A DNA stretch of 64,000 nucleotides, from NCBI GenBank assembly GCA_902475855.1, contig CABSBF010000002.1:1-64000 (forward strand), read 5' to 3'. The notes under the pieces were generated by a model, which made no database searches, was not told the origin of the DNA, and saw only the letters and a program-made list of their open reading frames with translations. Made by a program: the position numbers and the translations under genes. This DNA comes from an uncultured Eubacteriales bacterium. GTDB taxonomy: Bacteria > Bacillota > Clostridia > Oscillospirales > Oscillospiraceae. This document shows positions 36,118 to 45,287 of the stretch, piece by piece (positions within the stretch are counted from its first letter, which is position 1; each line of letters starts with the position of its first letter).

Positions 36118-36152
36118 GCAAATGCTTAGGATGATGCTGAGTATTCATTTTT

Positions 36153-36857
36153 TCATTTTGGCTCCTCCCTGTTGCCGCCCTTAGACAGCTTAAAATCATA
36201 TTTCATTTCCAGCATAGCGAACAGTTTATACATAACTTTTGTAGCAATTGCCTGAATATCCAATGACTGGATAAAGGCAAGGACTTTTGCCTGTTCCTCT
36301 TCCGGCACCTTATACACCCGCATGGCCGCCGTCAGAAAGCGGCTGAGTTTGCGATCCAGCGGGAAATGGATGTCGCATTTTCGCGCCATATAGTTGCGCA
36401 TCAGCCCTGCCGTACCGATATCCATTTCATAAAAATCACTGTCGCTGTAATCAGGGAAATTCGCGCCGAAGATCTGCTTCAATTCCGCCGTAGTGTGCAG
36501 ATAGATATATTCTGCTGTGTCCGGAATCGTATAGGCCTCGATATAGATATCACGCAGGTTTTCATTCAGCTCGGTCAGGGTAAGCTGAATTGACGTTTCT
36601 ACAGCATAGGCGAAAACCGGCGGCAGATTACTGTCTGCAATGCTCTTTGCCACGCCGAACTGCCCGTCGAACATCGTTTCGGTCAAATCCAACAGAATTC
36701 TATCCTTGGTTGGGAACAGATTCAGATAGCTTCCTCTTGCAACGCCCGCTTCTTCAACAATCCGGCTGACGGAGGTGTTCTTATAACCCTCCTCCAAAAA
36801 CAGTCGGACGCAGGCGGTCAGAATTTTCTTCTTTGTCTCACTGCTGTCTCTTCTCAA
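36153..36857 (-). CDS. TetR/AcrR-family transcriptional regulator
   Basis: About 234 residues. The N-terminal helix-turn-helix (KKKILTACVRLFLEEGYKN, TSVSRIVEEAGVARGSYLNLF) is typical TetR; the C-terminal ligand domain is unassigned. TTG 36857 lies eight bases after AAGGAG; TTG 36860 or GTG 36863/36866 are alternatives. Its stop overlaps the original start of the VCBS surface protein, so one promoter serves both and the regulator probably controls its own operon. Confidence 0.88.
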   Translation of the reverse strand: MRRDSSETKKKILTACVRLFLEEGYKNTSVSRIVEEAGVARGSYLNLFPTKDRILLDLTETMFDGQFGVAKSIADSNLPPVFAYAVETSIQLTLTELNENLRDIYIEAYTIPDTAEYIYLHTTAELKQIFGANFPDYSDSDFYEMDIGTAGLMRNYMARKCDIHFPLDRKLSRFLTAAMRVYKVPEEEQAKVLAFIQSLDIQAIATKVMYKLFAMLEMKYDFKLSKGGNREEPK

Positions 36858-36878
36858 CAACACCACTCCTTCAGGATA

Positions 36879-36908
36879 ATATTAGTACACATACCAATAC
36901 TATCACAA
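36879..36908 (-). promoter_or_regulatory. tetR promoter with embedded dyad
   Basis: On the minus strand TTGTGA (36908-36903) and TAATAT (36884-36879) are 18 bases apart. The inverted repeat TAGTA-N10-TACTA (36883-36902) fills the spacer, suiting autorepression by a TetR dimer. Confidence 0.5.
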
Positions 36909-37168
36909 ACAGAAGAGAAATGCAAGCGTTGTGCTGCGTTTTTTCAGCACTAGGTTTTGGGCTTTTGAAAGCAGATTCTTCAGCAATTACTGCGGAAGAC
37001 CACAGCATCTTGGGGACTGCCGGAAAAAAGAATGCCGCCGTGATTAACGGCGACGATATTGGTCAGAAAAAACAAATATATATAAGAAATGACGCCTGCT
37101 GTATGAGAACAACAGGCGCCATACTTAATTTACTTCAGAATATCCCAGGACGCATGGTGGGAATGAAA
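36909..37168. other. Intergenic region between tetR and rpsA
   Basis: Besides the tetR promoter at one end and the rpsA terminator at the other, I see no gene or further structure. Confidence 0.4.
37091..37120 (-). terminator. Terminator of the cmk-plsC-ispH/rpsA operon
   Basis: GGCGCCTGTTG pairs with CAGCAGGCGTC across a loop TTCTCATA on the minus strand, followed by ATTTCTTATAT. Confidence 0.65.
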
Positions 37169-39121
37169 TTACTCTGCGGACTCCTCTGCCTCGTCTGCGG
37201 ACGGAACAAGCAGTGCACGGATGGACAGGGAGATACGCTTGCGCTCGGTGTCGATGTCGATGATCTTTGCATCCACTTCCTGGCCTTCGCTCAGTGCATC
37301 GGAAGCCTTCTCAACATGACGGTCGGAAATCTGGGAGATGTGAATCAGGCCGTCAACGCCGGGCAGGATCTCAGCAAATGCGCCGAAATCAACCAGCTTG
37401 ACAATCTTGACCTTGACAACGTCGCCCACAGAATACTTCGCGCAGAACTGGTTCCACGGATTCATCTCGGGAGTCTTGTAGCCGAGGGAGATCTTCTTCT
37501 TCTCCGGGTCGAACTTGATGACATAGACTTCGATGGGATCGCCAACCTTGACGACCTCTTCCGGCGTCTTGATGTGACCCCAGGACAGCTCAGAAATATG
37601 AACCATGCCGTCCACGCCGCCGATGTCAACAAACGCACCGTAGCTGATGATGGACTTGACAACACCGTTATACTTCTTGCCGACCTCGATCTCGCTCCAG
37701 AGCTTCTCAACAGCAGCCTTACGGGCTTCTGCATTGACAGCACGGATGGAACCGACCACTCTGCGGCGGGCACGGTTGAACTCGGTAATCTTCATCTGGA
37801 CGGTCTGACCCTTCATTGCAGCCATATCGCCGCCCTTGGGAACGCCAGTCTGGGAGGCAGGAATGAACACACGCACACCCTTAACATTGGCAACAAGGCC
37901 GCCCTTGTTCTCTTCGGTGATTACGCCTTCGACGGTCGTCTTGTTTTCGCAAGCGGCTTCGACGTCGTCCCAAACTTTCATGCCGTCCAGCTTCTTTTTG
38001 CTGAGCTGCACGGTGCCTTCCTGATCGTTGACGCGAACGACAAAGACTTCAATCTCGTCGCCGACCTTGAGGATATCCTCAGGCTTGACGGTGGGATCTG
38101 CGCTGACTTCGTCATACGGAATGTAGCCGGCGTGCTTCGTGCCAAGATCAACCTGGACTTCGGTGTTGCCGATTGCTGTTACGACACCCAGAACCTTATC
38201 TCCTGTATTCAAAGTCTTGATGGACTGTCCGAGAAGTTCCTCGAAGTTCTCCTCTGCAACAGCATCAACATTAGTAATTTCGCTCATAGTCTGCTTGACC
38301 TCCTTTATTATCCACGCAGGTGTCGACGCACCTGCTGTGATACCGATGGAATGCGCACCGATCAGCTTGTCTGCTTCCAGCTCGGAAGCGTTATCCACGA
38401 GCATAACATTGCTGCAATGCTCAGAACAGATGTGCGCAAGGCGTACCGTATTGGAGCTGCTTTTGTCTCCGACGACGATCATTGCATCACTCCTGGATGC
38501 TAGCTCCGCCGCTTCGGTCTGCCGATTTTCAGTTGCTTTGCATATTGTATCAAAGATTTCGCAATTTGTACACACTTTTTTTGCGATTTTCTTGCAAGAT
38601 TCCCATAAAAATTTCGTGCTGGTGGTTTGGGATACCATACACAGCGGCAAATCGTGGTTTTTCGGCGCGGAATCCAGCCAGTTTTGCAGTGCCAACGCGT
38701 CCGGAAAGACCAGCGGACGCCTGCACCAGCCTGCAATCGCAATGACCTCAGGGTGTGTGGGTGTCCCGATAATAACCGGCTGACGTCCCTGTTCCTCGGC
38801 TTTCGAAACAATTCTGTGAATCCGCTTTACGGAAGGACAGGTCGCATCTATGATCTCCAGATTCCGCTTGCAAAGCCCCTCGTAAACGGCACGCGGAACG
38901 CCATGAGAGCGGATAATGACAGCACAGCCATCCGGAATCTGATCGGGATCGGAAGCAACATTTATACCGAGCTCTTCAAAATAACGAACCAGGTGGCGGT
39001 TGTGGGCAATGGGGCCAAGCGTTACAACAGGTTTTCCCGTTCGGATGGTCTGTTCCACAAGGTCGACTGCGCGGTTGACGCCATAGCAGAAGCCGGCGGT
39101 TTCGGCAACACGGATTATCAC
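37169..39121 (-). CDS. IspH-RpsA fusion: HMBPP reductase plus S1 domains
   Basis: A 650-residue fusion known from Clostridia. Residues 1-280 are IspH, the last enzyme of the MEP isoprenoid pathway: [4Fe-4S] ligands C12 (GFCYGVNRAV), C95 (DATCPSVK) and C194 (DTICKATENRQ), with the histidines of IAHNRHLV and IIRSHGVP. Residues 300-640 are four S1 RNA-binding domains, e.g. YGAFVDIGGVDGMVHISELS and FGAFAEILPGVDGLIHISQ. The S1 part likely serves as ribosomal protein S1. S1-region codons are AAG/GTC/CTC-rich, as expected for high expression. The start overlaps the plsC stop (ATGA). Confidence 0.95.
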   Translation of the reverse strand: MIIRVAETAGFCYGVNRAVDLVEQTIRTGKPVVTLGPIAHNRHLVRYFEELGINVASDPDQIPDGCAVIIRSHGVPRAVYEGLCKRNLEIIDATCPSVKRIHRIVSKAEEQGRQPVIIGTPTHPEVIAIAGWCRRPLVFPDALALQNWLDSAPKNHDLPLCMVSQTTSTKFLWESCKKIAKKVCTNCEIFDTICKATENRQTEAAELASRSDAMIVVGDKSSSNTVRLAHICSEHCSNVMLVDNASELEADKLIGAHSIGITAGASTPAWIIKEVKQTMSEITNVDAVAEENFEELLGQSIKTLNTGDKVLGVVTAIGNTEVQVDLGTKHAGYIPYDEVSADPTVKPEDILKVGDEIEVFVVRVNDQEGTVQLSKKKLDGMKVWDDVEAACENKTTVEGVITEENKGGLVANVKGVRVFIPASQTGVPKGGDMAAMKGQTVQMKITEFNRARRRVVGSIRAVNAEARKAAVEKLWSEIEVGKKYNGVVKSIISYGAFVDIGGVDGMVHISELSWGHIKTPEEVVKVGDPIEVYVIKFDPEKKKISLGYKTPEMNPWNQFCAKYSVGDVVKVKIVKLVDFGAFAEILPGVDGLIHISQISDRHVEKASDALSEGQEVDAKIIDIDTERKRISLSIRALLVPSADEAEESAE

Positions 39122-39723
39122 AGGTTTTCACCCAACTTGTAGATTTTTTCCATGAGCTCCACGGAGAGCTTTTCCTGTTCCTCATTTGATACGCGGCGGT
39201 CGGAGGGATGCGGATGGTAGGGCTCGCCAAAAACGACGTCCAAAGGCCGCCAGAGGCGTTTGTTTATGGATAGATATACAGGCACGACAGGAACCTCCAT
39301 ACGCGCGGCAATCATAATCGCGCCGCCGTGTGGGTGTGAAACCTTTCCCTTGCGGATTCGCGTTCCCTCCGGGAAAATCAGCAGCTTGTCCCCGGAGCGA
39401 AGAACCTGCATGGCGGTTTTAACGGCATTGATATCGCTGATTGTCCGATCCACAGGGAAAGCGCCTACCTTGCCAATCAGCCAGCCCAGAAACCGGTGGT
39501 CAAAGAGCTCCTTCTTTGCCATCGTTCGGAAAATACGCTTCGGATGCGCGGCAAAGATGACCCAGATGGGATCGGAAAAAGCACTGTGGTTACAGCAGAG
39601 AATGGCAGGACCCTGAGGAATATTCTCCTTGCCGTGTACACGCAGCACCGGATGTTTCAGTGCAAAGGCGATGCGAATCGGCCAAAAAATAAAGTGATAA
39701 AAGCGCTGAGAAAATTCTTTCAT
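39118..39723 (-). CDS. plsC: 1-acyl-sn-glycerol-3-phosphate acyltransferase
   Basis: A 201-residue membrane-associated acyltransferase making phosphatidic acid from lysophosphatidic acid. The catalytic HX4D is H46-D51 (CCNHSAFSDPIW), the substrate motif FPEGTRIRKGK follows, then VPVVPVYLS. It lies between cmk and ispH/rpsA with 4-base overlaps on both sides. Confidence 0.92.
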   Translation of the reverse strand: MKEFSQRFYHFIFWPIRIAFALKHPVLRVHGKENIPQGPAILCCNHSAFSDPIWVIFAAHPKRIFRTMAKKELFDHRFLGWLIGKVGAFPVDRTISDINAVKTAMQVLRSGDKLLIFPEGTRIRKGKVSHPHGGAIMIAARMEVPVVPVYLSINKRLWRPLDVVFGEPYHPHPSDRRVSNEEQEKLSVELMEKIYKLGENL

Positions 39724-40397
39724 AAGCCAGTTTTCTCCCGGATGATTTTGAGAATTTCCGCGATGCTTTCTTCCAAAGAAAGCTCGGAGGTATCAAGCCT
39801 TTGCGCATCCTGCGCGCAGGCAAGCGGCGCCGCTGCACGATGAGAGTCGCGGTAGTCGCGCTCGTTCATGTCGCGCAGGACATCCTCGTAGGTGTCCGGT
39901 CTGCCGGCTGACTGCAACTCCAGCCAGCGGCGGCGTGCACGCACCTGAGCGGAGGCGGAAAGAAAAATCTTCACATCCGCATCCGGCAGGACGACAGTCC
40001 CGATGTCTCGGCCGTCCATGATGACGTTATTCATTTTTGCAACGTCACGCTGCGTATCGAGCAGAAACCTGCGAACCGGAGGAAGAGCTGAAATCTTGGA
40101 AGCCACGGCAGAGACCTCGGGGCTGCGGAGCTGCGTCGTCAGATCTTCGTCATTCACAAAGACGTGCTGCACACCGTCAGGCGTCCAGCTAAGGCGCATC
40201 CGAAGCTGCGGAAGAAGCGCAGAAACGGCGTCGCCCTCCTCCGGCTGCACCCCACTGCGCAGAACTGCGCAGGCAACCGCTCGGTAAATCGCGCCAGTGT
40301 CCACATAGACAAATCCCAGCGTCTGCGCAGCGCGGCGCGCCATGGTGCTTTTTCCGGCGCCCGCCGGACCGTCGATCGCGACACTGTAATATTTCAT
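39720..40397 (-). CDS. cmk: Cytidylate kinase
   Basis: A 225-residue NMP kinase phosphorylating CMP/dCMP. Walker A is GPAGAGKST (about 10-18), then YVDTGAIYRAVA, the SxxV/DGRDIGTVV substrate loop and RARRRWLELQ lid. ATG 40397 follows GGAGAG. First gene of cmk-plsC-ispH/rpsA, a common clostridial order. Confidence 0.95.
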   Translation of the reverse strand: MKYYSVAIDGPAGAGKSTMARRAAQTLGFVYVDTGAIYRAVACAVLRSGVQPEEGDAVSALLPQLRMRLSWTPDGVQHVFVNDEDLTTQLRSPEVSAVASKISALPPVRRFLLDTQRDVAKMNNVIMDGRDIGTVVLPDADVKIFLSASAQVRARRRWLELQSAGRPDTYEDVLRDMNERDYRDSHRAAAPLACAQDAQRLDTSELSLEESIAEILKIIREKTGL

Positions 40398-40455
40398 AGC
40401 TCTCTCCTGATTCAATTCAAAACTTTGTATATTTTACCGCAGCAGCAGCGTTTTG

Positions 40456-41724
40456 TCAATCATTGACACGCTGATTCTCAAGTAAAGCTGCACAGCCGCT
40501 TGCCGCAGCATACCCGGTCGACCAGGCAATCTGCAAATTAAAGCCGCCGGTATAGGCATCGCAGTCAATGACTTCTCCTGCAAAAAACAGTCCGGAAATT
40601 CGTTTGGACTGCATGGTTTTCGGGTCAATTTCGCGCACCTCCACACCGCCGCGTGTGATGATCGCCTCGGAAACCGGACGCGTTCCGGAAATGGAAACAG
40701 CGAATCTTTTGGTATGCTCAAGAAGCGCGTGGCGCTGTGCCTTACTCAGGGAATTTGCACGCAGTGCGGGGTTTATCCCCGCCCGGCGCAGAAGAACCGG
40801 GATCATGGAATGCGGGTAAAGATCGGCAAGTGCATTCTCCATGCTGCGATTGCTGTATTTCTCAAAATCGCGCAGAAAGCGTGCGTCCAGCATCGCCTCA
40901 TCCAGTGCAGGTTTGAGATCAAGCAGGATAATATACTGCATTCCGGGCTCCATATGCGCCGAGGCAGACAGTGCCATTGGGCCGGAAACACCGAAATGTG
41001 TGAACAAAAGCTCGCCAAAATCGGAATAGACAGTTTTCCCCCGGCTGTCCAGCAGCCGAAGCGCCGTATTGCGCAGAGAAAGTCCCTGCATTTCTGAGCA
41101 ATCGGTATCATCGCTTACCAAGGGAACCAGAGAGCCGGCGACCGGCGTGACCGTATGCCCGAGAGCGGCAGCCAGTCGGTAGCCGTCACCGGTGGAGCCG
41201 GTCAGCGGATAGGAGGCGCCGCCGGTAGAGAGAATTGCGGCACGGCAGGAAATTGTTTCCTCCGCTGTCTGCACTGCGCAAACACGGCCGCTATCTGCTA
41301 AAATGTGTGTGACGCTTCCCTGCCTGCGCTGTACCCCTGCGGCGCTCATAGCCCGCATCAGCGCAGAGAGAACGTCCATGGAGCGGTCAGAAACCGGAAA
41401 GACACGATTACCGCGTTCTGTTTTCAGAGGGCAGCCGTTTTCTTCGAAAAATGCCATAGCCGCCTCCGGCGGAAAGGCAAAGACGCTGCTGTAGAGGAAG
41501 CGGCTGTTGCGCGGAACATTTTTCAAGACTTCCTCCGGCGGGCAGTTGTTCGTTACATTGCATCTCCCCTTACCAGTGATCAGAAGTTTTTTTCCGCAGG
41601 CAGGATTCTTTTCCAGAAGCAGTACGCGCAGACCGCGCCCTGCCGCATGGATCGCGGCAAACATCCCTGCCGCGCCGCCGCCAATCACGACGACGTCAGC
41701 CGTCGATTTTTTCGTAAACGCCAT
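40456..41724 (-). CDS. HI0933/YhiN-like flavoprotein
   Basis: A 422-residue NAD(P)/FAD-dependent oxidoreductase-like protein. The dinucleotide site is VVVIGGGAAGMFAAIHAA, then KNPACGKKLLITGKGRCNVTN, the family hallmark, and a C-terminal ITRGGVEVREIDPKTMQSK with the FAD-proximal GLFFAGEVIDCDAYTGGFNLQIAW. The reaction of this family is not established. The start lies inside the end of the rpiR gene (29-base overlap). Confidence 0.88.
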   Translation of the reverse strand: MAFTKKSTADVVVIGGGAAGMFAAIHAAGRGLRVLLLEKNPACGKKLLITGKGRCNVTNNCPPEEVLKNVPRNSRFLYSSVFAFPPEAAMAFFEENGCPLKTERGNRVFPVSDRSMDVLSALMRAMSAAGVQRRQGSVTHILADSGRVCAVQTAEETISCRAAILSTGGASYPLTGSTGDGYRLAAALGHTVTPVAGSLVPLVSDDTDCSEMQGLSLRNTALRLLDSRGKTVYSDFGELLFTHFGVSGPMALSASAHMEPGMQYIILLDLKPALDEAMLDARFLRDFEKYSNRSMENALADLYPHSMIPVLLRRAGINPALRANSLSKAQRHALLEHTKRFAVSISGTRPVSEAIITRGGVEVREIDPKTMQSKRISGLFFAGEVIDCDAYTGGFNLQIAWSTGYAAASGCAALLENQRVND

Positions 41725-42559
41725 AGCGGTCCCACACTCTTTCCAGACTATCGAGCGTCTTTGTGACCTCCTGCCTGCGGCGGGAGGCAACTGCAACGAT
41801 CAGCGCATTGATCAGGCTCATCGGCGCGACCAGAGAGTCCACAAGGGAGACCATGTCGCTTTTTGCCGTCAGCAGATAATCCGCACTCTGCGCGATGGGC
41901 GCAGTGTCGCAGTCAGTCAGGGCAATCACTTGTGCGCCGGCACTGGCGCAGTATTGCAGAGCCTTTGAGGTTGCCGTAGAATAACGGGGGAAACTGATGC
42001 CAACCACAGCATCCTGCGGCGCAACATGGACGATTTTCTCAAACAGCTCACTTTCGGATGCGCCTGTGACCACACGCACATCTTCAAACATATAATTCAG
42101 ATAATATCCAAAGAACTCAGCCAGCGCCGCAGAGGAGCGAACACCGAGAATATAAACCCGCCGTGCAGACAAAAGAGCGTCAACTGCGCCCGTAAAAGCG
42201 CTGCGGTCGATGCTCTCCATGGAGGCTCGCAGCTTTTCGATATCCGATTGCAGAATGGTGGAGAGAATGTCCTGTTCTCCCAGACGCTCACTGGACACTT
42301 CGATGCGCTGCACGGCTGTCAATCGGTTGAGTACCATCTCCTGCAGCGCCTTCTGCATGGCTGGATAGCCGTCATAGCCGAGCTCCGCCGCAAAGCGGAC
42401 AACCGTGGATTCGGAAACATTGACCGTTCTGCCCAGGGTACCGGCCGTCAGAAAAGCAGCCTTGTCATAAGATTCCAGAATATAGGCGGCAATGCGTTTT
42501 TGCCCCTTGGAAAAGCCGCTCATTTTGTTATGTATACAGCTTAAAATATCGGCAGTCAT
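41696..42559 (-). CDS. RpiR-family transcriptional regulator
   Basis: A 287-residue regulator: N-terminal HTH_6 domain (LGRTVNVSESTVVRFAAELGYDG) and C-terminal SIS sugar-phosphate-binding domain (about 125-255; VYILGVRSSAALAEFFGYYL, VVGISFPRYS). Such proteins sense phosphosugars. No sugar-use genes adjoin; it may act on distant targets. GAGGAA precedes ATG 42559, 4 bases after the rluB stop. Confidence 0.9.
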   Translation of the reverse strand: MTADILSCIHNKMSGFSKGQKRIAAYILESYDKAAFLTAGTLGRTVNVSESTVVRFAAELGYDGYPAMQKALQEMVLNRLTAVQRIEVSSERLGEQDILSTILQSDIEKLRASMESIDRSAFTGAVDALLSARRVYILGVRSSAALAEFFGYYLNYMFEDVRVVTGASESELFEKIVHVAPQDAVVGISFPRYSTATSKALQYCASAGAQVIALTDCDTAPIAQSADYLLTAKSDMVSLVDSLVAPMSLINALIVAVASRRRQEVTKTLDSLERVWDRYGVYEKIDG

Positions 42560-42562
42560 GGT

Positions 42563-43267
42563 TCATTCCTCATTCAAACTTTTAATTTCTTCTTTGGTCA
42601 GTTCACGCCATTTCCCGGTGGGAAGCGCTCCAAGACACAGCACACCCTCCCGTATCCGGCACAGGCGCAGCACGCGGAGCCCCGCAGCCTGACACATCCT
42701 GCGAATCTGGCGATTGCGCCCCTCGTGGATAGTGATTTCAAACGCTGCATGGCTCCCTTCACCGTGCAGAAGGCGAACGGCAGGCGGGCGGATGCGGTAG
42801 CCATCAAGGACAATCGGCCGTGCAAGGAGGTGCTCACCGCTTTGCCAGTCGCCCTCGACTGTGACCTCATAGGTCTTTCCGATATTAGAACGTGGGTGCA
42901 TTAACCGGTCGGCAAGAGCGCCGTCGTTCGTAAAAAGGAGCAGCCCCTCGGAATCACAGTCCAACCGCCCGACGGGATAAACGCGGCAGCCGCAGTCAAC
43001 CAGAGAGGCAGCCGTTTTTCTATTCCTTTCATCCTTCAGCGTGGTTACATAGCCACGCGGCTTGTTCAGCATCAGATATTTCTTTTCCGGCAGCGGCGGC
43101 AGCGGCCTGCCGTCAATTTCAATACAGTCTGTATCAGGATCCGCTGTTGCGCCAAGATTGCACACCGATCCGTTGACGCATACGCGCCCGGCACGGATCC
43201 AGTCCTCTGCTGTCCTGCGGGAGACGAGCCCCCGCGCAGACAGGATTTTTTGTATTCTTTCTTTCAT
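42563..43267 (-). CDS. Pseudouridine synthase, RluB/RsuA family
   Basis: A 234-residue enzyme with an N-terminal S4 RNA-binding domain (IQKILSARGLVSRRTAEDWI) and the catalytic motif GRLDCDSEGLLLFTNDG, with the nucleophilic Asp in GRLD. It modifies 23S or 16S rRNA. The order scpA-scpB-...-dac-rluB parallels the B. subtilis ypuG-ypuL region, favouring RluB. Confidence 0.9.
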   Translation of the reverse strand: MKERIQKILSARGLVSRRTAEDWIRAGRVCVNGSVCNLGATADPDTDCIEIDGRPLPPLPEKKYLMLNKPRGYVTTLKDERNRKTAASLVDCGCRVYPVGRLDCDSEGLLLFTNDGALADRLMHPRSNIGKTYEVTVEGDWQSGEHLLARPIVLDGYRIRPPAVRLLHGEGSHAAFEITIHEGRNRQIRRMCQAAGLRVLRLCRIREGVLCLGALPTGKWRELTKEEIKSLNEE

Positions 43268-43272
43268 CTTAC

Positions 43273-44298
43273 CTATCCCCAAAGAAGCGGTATGGTTCCA
43301 AGGCAGGTATCGCCTATCCATATACCGGCAAATCCGGCAGGTGTACCAGGCACGCCTGTGCAAAATGCGCAGCGTGGGTAGGTCACGTGCACCTCAACGG
43401 CTTCGTCCTCGCGCAGAGAGCAGGAAAATGCCCGCTCCGCAATGAGCACGGCTTGTGTGCCGTCAGCCAGTTCGATTTCTGCGGTGCTCTGACCTTTTTC
43501 CAGCACTGTTCGCTGCTTGTACAGGGAAAATCCATAAGAATAAAGTGTCGCGTGATCCTGCCAGTCATTGCTGTCGCGAATGGTAACTGCAATCAGTTTA
43601 CGCCCGCCGCGTTCCGCCGCACTGACAAGAATCCGGCCTGCCGCACGGGTAAACCCGGTTTTTACGCCGATAGCGCCCTCTAAAGACCATAAAAGGCGAT
43701 TGTGATTGGTCAGACAGCGCTCTCCAATACGGATGCTTTTGGTGGACACAATCTGCAAAAATGCGGGTTCCTGTAGTGCCTCACGTGTTAAAAATGCCAG
43801 GTCACGTGCAGTGGAATAGTTGTTTTCATCATCCAAACCATTAGGGTTGGCGAAGTGTGTATTGTGCAACTCCAAGCGCTGGGCGGTGTCGTTCATCCAA
43901 TCGACGAAACGCGCAGCGCTTCCTGCACTGCAAAGTGCGAGGGCGAGCGCGGCGTCGTTGCCGGAGTGCAGCATCATGCCATAGAGCAGCTCGCGCAACG
44001 TCAGCTCCTCCCCTGCTTTAAGGTACATGGAGGAGCCTTCGACACCGGATGCCTCCGCAGGAATGTGGACACGACGGTCAAGATTGCAGTGCCGAACAAT
44101 GACCAATGCAGTCATGATTTTTGTTGTACTCGCAACCAGGGAGGGAACGTCGGCGTTTTTTTCAGCAAGAATCGCGCCGGTGTCTGCATCTATAAGAATC
44201 ATAGAAGTTGCGCCGGTTGCCGGAACGGCGGCGCATTGCAGAGATAGAACAACGGCAGCAACAAGAGCGGCTGCCGCTGCGGTCATTCGCCGTAGCAT
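43273..44298 (-). CDS. D-alanyl-D-alanine carboxypeptidase, DacB-like
   Basis: A 341-residue S11-family enzyme with a signal peptide (to about 30). SxxK is S57-K60 (VASTTKIMTAL), SxN is in MLHSGNDAAL, and KTG in IGVKTGFTRAAG. No C-terminal membrane helix is evident, unlike the carboxypeptidase at 29 kb. Its place between ytfJ and rluB next to scpAB mirrors B. subtilis dacB, a spore-cortex enzyme; that role here is inference. Confidence 0.88.
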   Translation of the reverse strand: MLRRMTAAAAALVAAVVLSLQCAAVPATGATSMILIDADTGAILAEKNADVPSLVASTTKIMTALVIVRHCNLDRRVHIPAEASGVEGSSMYLKAGEELTLRELLYGMMLHSGNDAALALALCSAGSAARFVDWMNDTAQRLELHNTHFANPNGLDDENNYSTARDLAFLTREALQEPAFLQIVSTKSIRIGERCLTNHNRLLWSLEGAIGVKTGFTRAAGRILVSAAERGGRKLIAVTIRDSNDWQDHATLYSYGFSLYKQRTVLEKGQSTAEIELADGTQAVLIAERAFSCSLREDEAVEVHVTYPRCAFCTGVPGTPAGFAGIWIGDTCLGTIPLLWG

Positions 44299-44347
44299 TT
44301 TACATCACCCCGGACAGTATTCGCATCCGGGGGATGTATCATTCGTG

Positions 44348-44734
44348 TTAAATCTCGGAATTGTCCGTTCTTTTTCCCTGTACCAGATCGGAAATTTTAT
44401 CGACCAGCACGGGAAACTGCTCAACCATGCGCTCAACAGCGTTTGTCGCCGGCTCGGCGATGGGCAGAATGCGCACACGTTCACCCTGAAGAACGAGAAA
44501 CGCTACCGGAATAATCTTCACGCCACAGCCGGCACCGCCGCCAAATGCGCCGCTCTGATTCTTGGTCGGGATATCGGAGCCCCCGGAGGCCATACCGAAG
44601 GAGATTTTGGAGATCGGGATCAGGGTTGTTCCCTCGCCTGCCGGAATCGGTGTGCCGACTACGGTATTGGCATCAACCATTTCGCGCACCTTGGCCATGG
44701 AAGCGCCGAGAAGTTCATTGATGTTCTGACTCAT
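44348..44734 (-). CDS. ytfJ: GerW-family sporulation protein YtfJ
   Basis: A 128-residue protein: VVGTPIPAGEGTTLIPISKISFG, then a Gly-rich GAFGGGAGCGVKIIPVAFLVL block and a C-terminal helix. This is the YtfJ/GerW family, needed for normal spore germination. The start at 44734 lies within the end of scpB (20-base overlap). Confidence 0.9.
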   Translation of the reverse strand: MSQNINELLGASMAKVREMVDANTVVGTPIPAGEGTTLIPISKISFGMASGGSDIPTKNQSGAFGGGAGCGVKIIPVAFLVLQGERVRILPIAEPATNAVERMVEQFPVLVDKISDLVQGKRTDNSEI

Positions 44735-45287
44735 TTTCCGTACCTTCCTTTTCTGTAATTTCACGCTTGGAAAACTGCATTTTTTCAATTTCCGGCAGCT
44801 CGTCCAGACTTTCCAGCCCAAAGGTCCGCAAAAAGTCCGGCGTCGTCCGGTAGAGAATGGGACGGCCCGGTACATTCAGGCGCCCGCATTCCTCAATCAA
44901 CTGTTTATTGAGCAGCGCAGAAACGGAATAGGAGCTGTCCACGCCGCGGATCTGTTCGACATAAGCCTTCGTTGCAGGCTGATAATAGGCAATGATCGTG
45001 AGGGTCTCCAACTGGGAAGCCGAAAGCTTTGGAGGTTTGCGCGTTTCCAGAGCTTTCATAACATATTCTGCCATCTCACCGGAGGAGCACATCTGATAAG
45101 CCTTGCCAAGATGGACAATGCGCACGCCGCGGCGGTTGTAGGAGAGTTCATCCATCAGCTCCCGTGCCGCGCGGTCGATTTCATCCGGGTCACATTCAAG
45201 CGCGCCGGACAGACGCGCCGTTTCCACCGGTTCTCCGGCAGCAAAGAGAATCGCCTCAAGTGCCCGCTTCAGTTCCGACTGTTCCAT
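44715..45287 (-). CDS. scpB: Segregation and condensation protein B
   Basis: A 190-residue winged-helix kleisin partner. It begins SELKRALEAILFAAGEPV and has KPPKLSASQLETLTIIAYYQPATKAYVEQIRGVDS, the ScpB core. It forms the condensin complex with ScpA and SMC (smc not in this window). Overlaps scpA by 32 bases. Confidence 0.94.
   Translation of the reverse strand: MEQSELKRALEAILFAAGEPVETARLSGALECDPDEIDRAARELMDELSYNRRGVRIVHLGKAYQMCSSGEMAEYVMKALETRKPPKLSASQLETLTIIAYYQPATKAYVEQIRGVDSSYSVSALLNKQLIEECGRLNVPGRPILYRTTPDFLRTFGLESLDELPEIEKMQFSKREITEKEGTENESEHQ

Noticed and set aside
36145..36147. TGA recoding (selenocysteine or a UGA-reassigned code) to explain the VCBS gene
   Set aside because: TGA is the normal stop of many genes here, often within ATGA overlaps, and the recombinase stop is TAA, so a code change does not explain both.
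36145..36156. Phase variation by slippage in the A6 run of the VCBS gene start
   Set aside because: Neither one more nor one fewer A brings the ATG into the signal-peptide frame; a base substitution is needed.
36833..38503. Plus-strand 556-codon frame over rpsA; similar long antisense frames over valS (58403-59686), pgcA (59950-61539) and clpX (49231-50493)
   Set aside because: All lie opposite well-identified conserved genes and show no recognisable domain.
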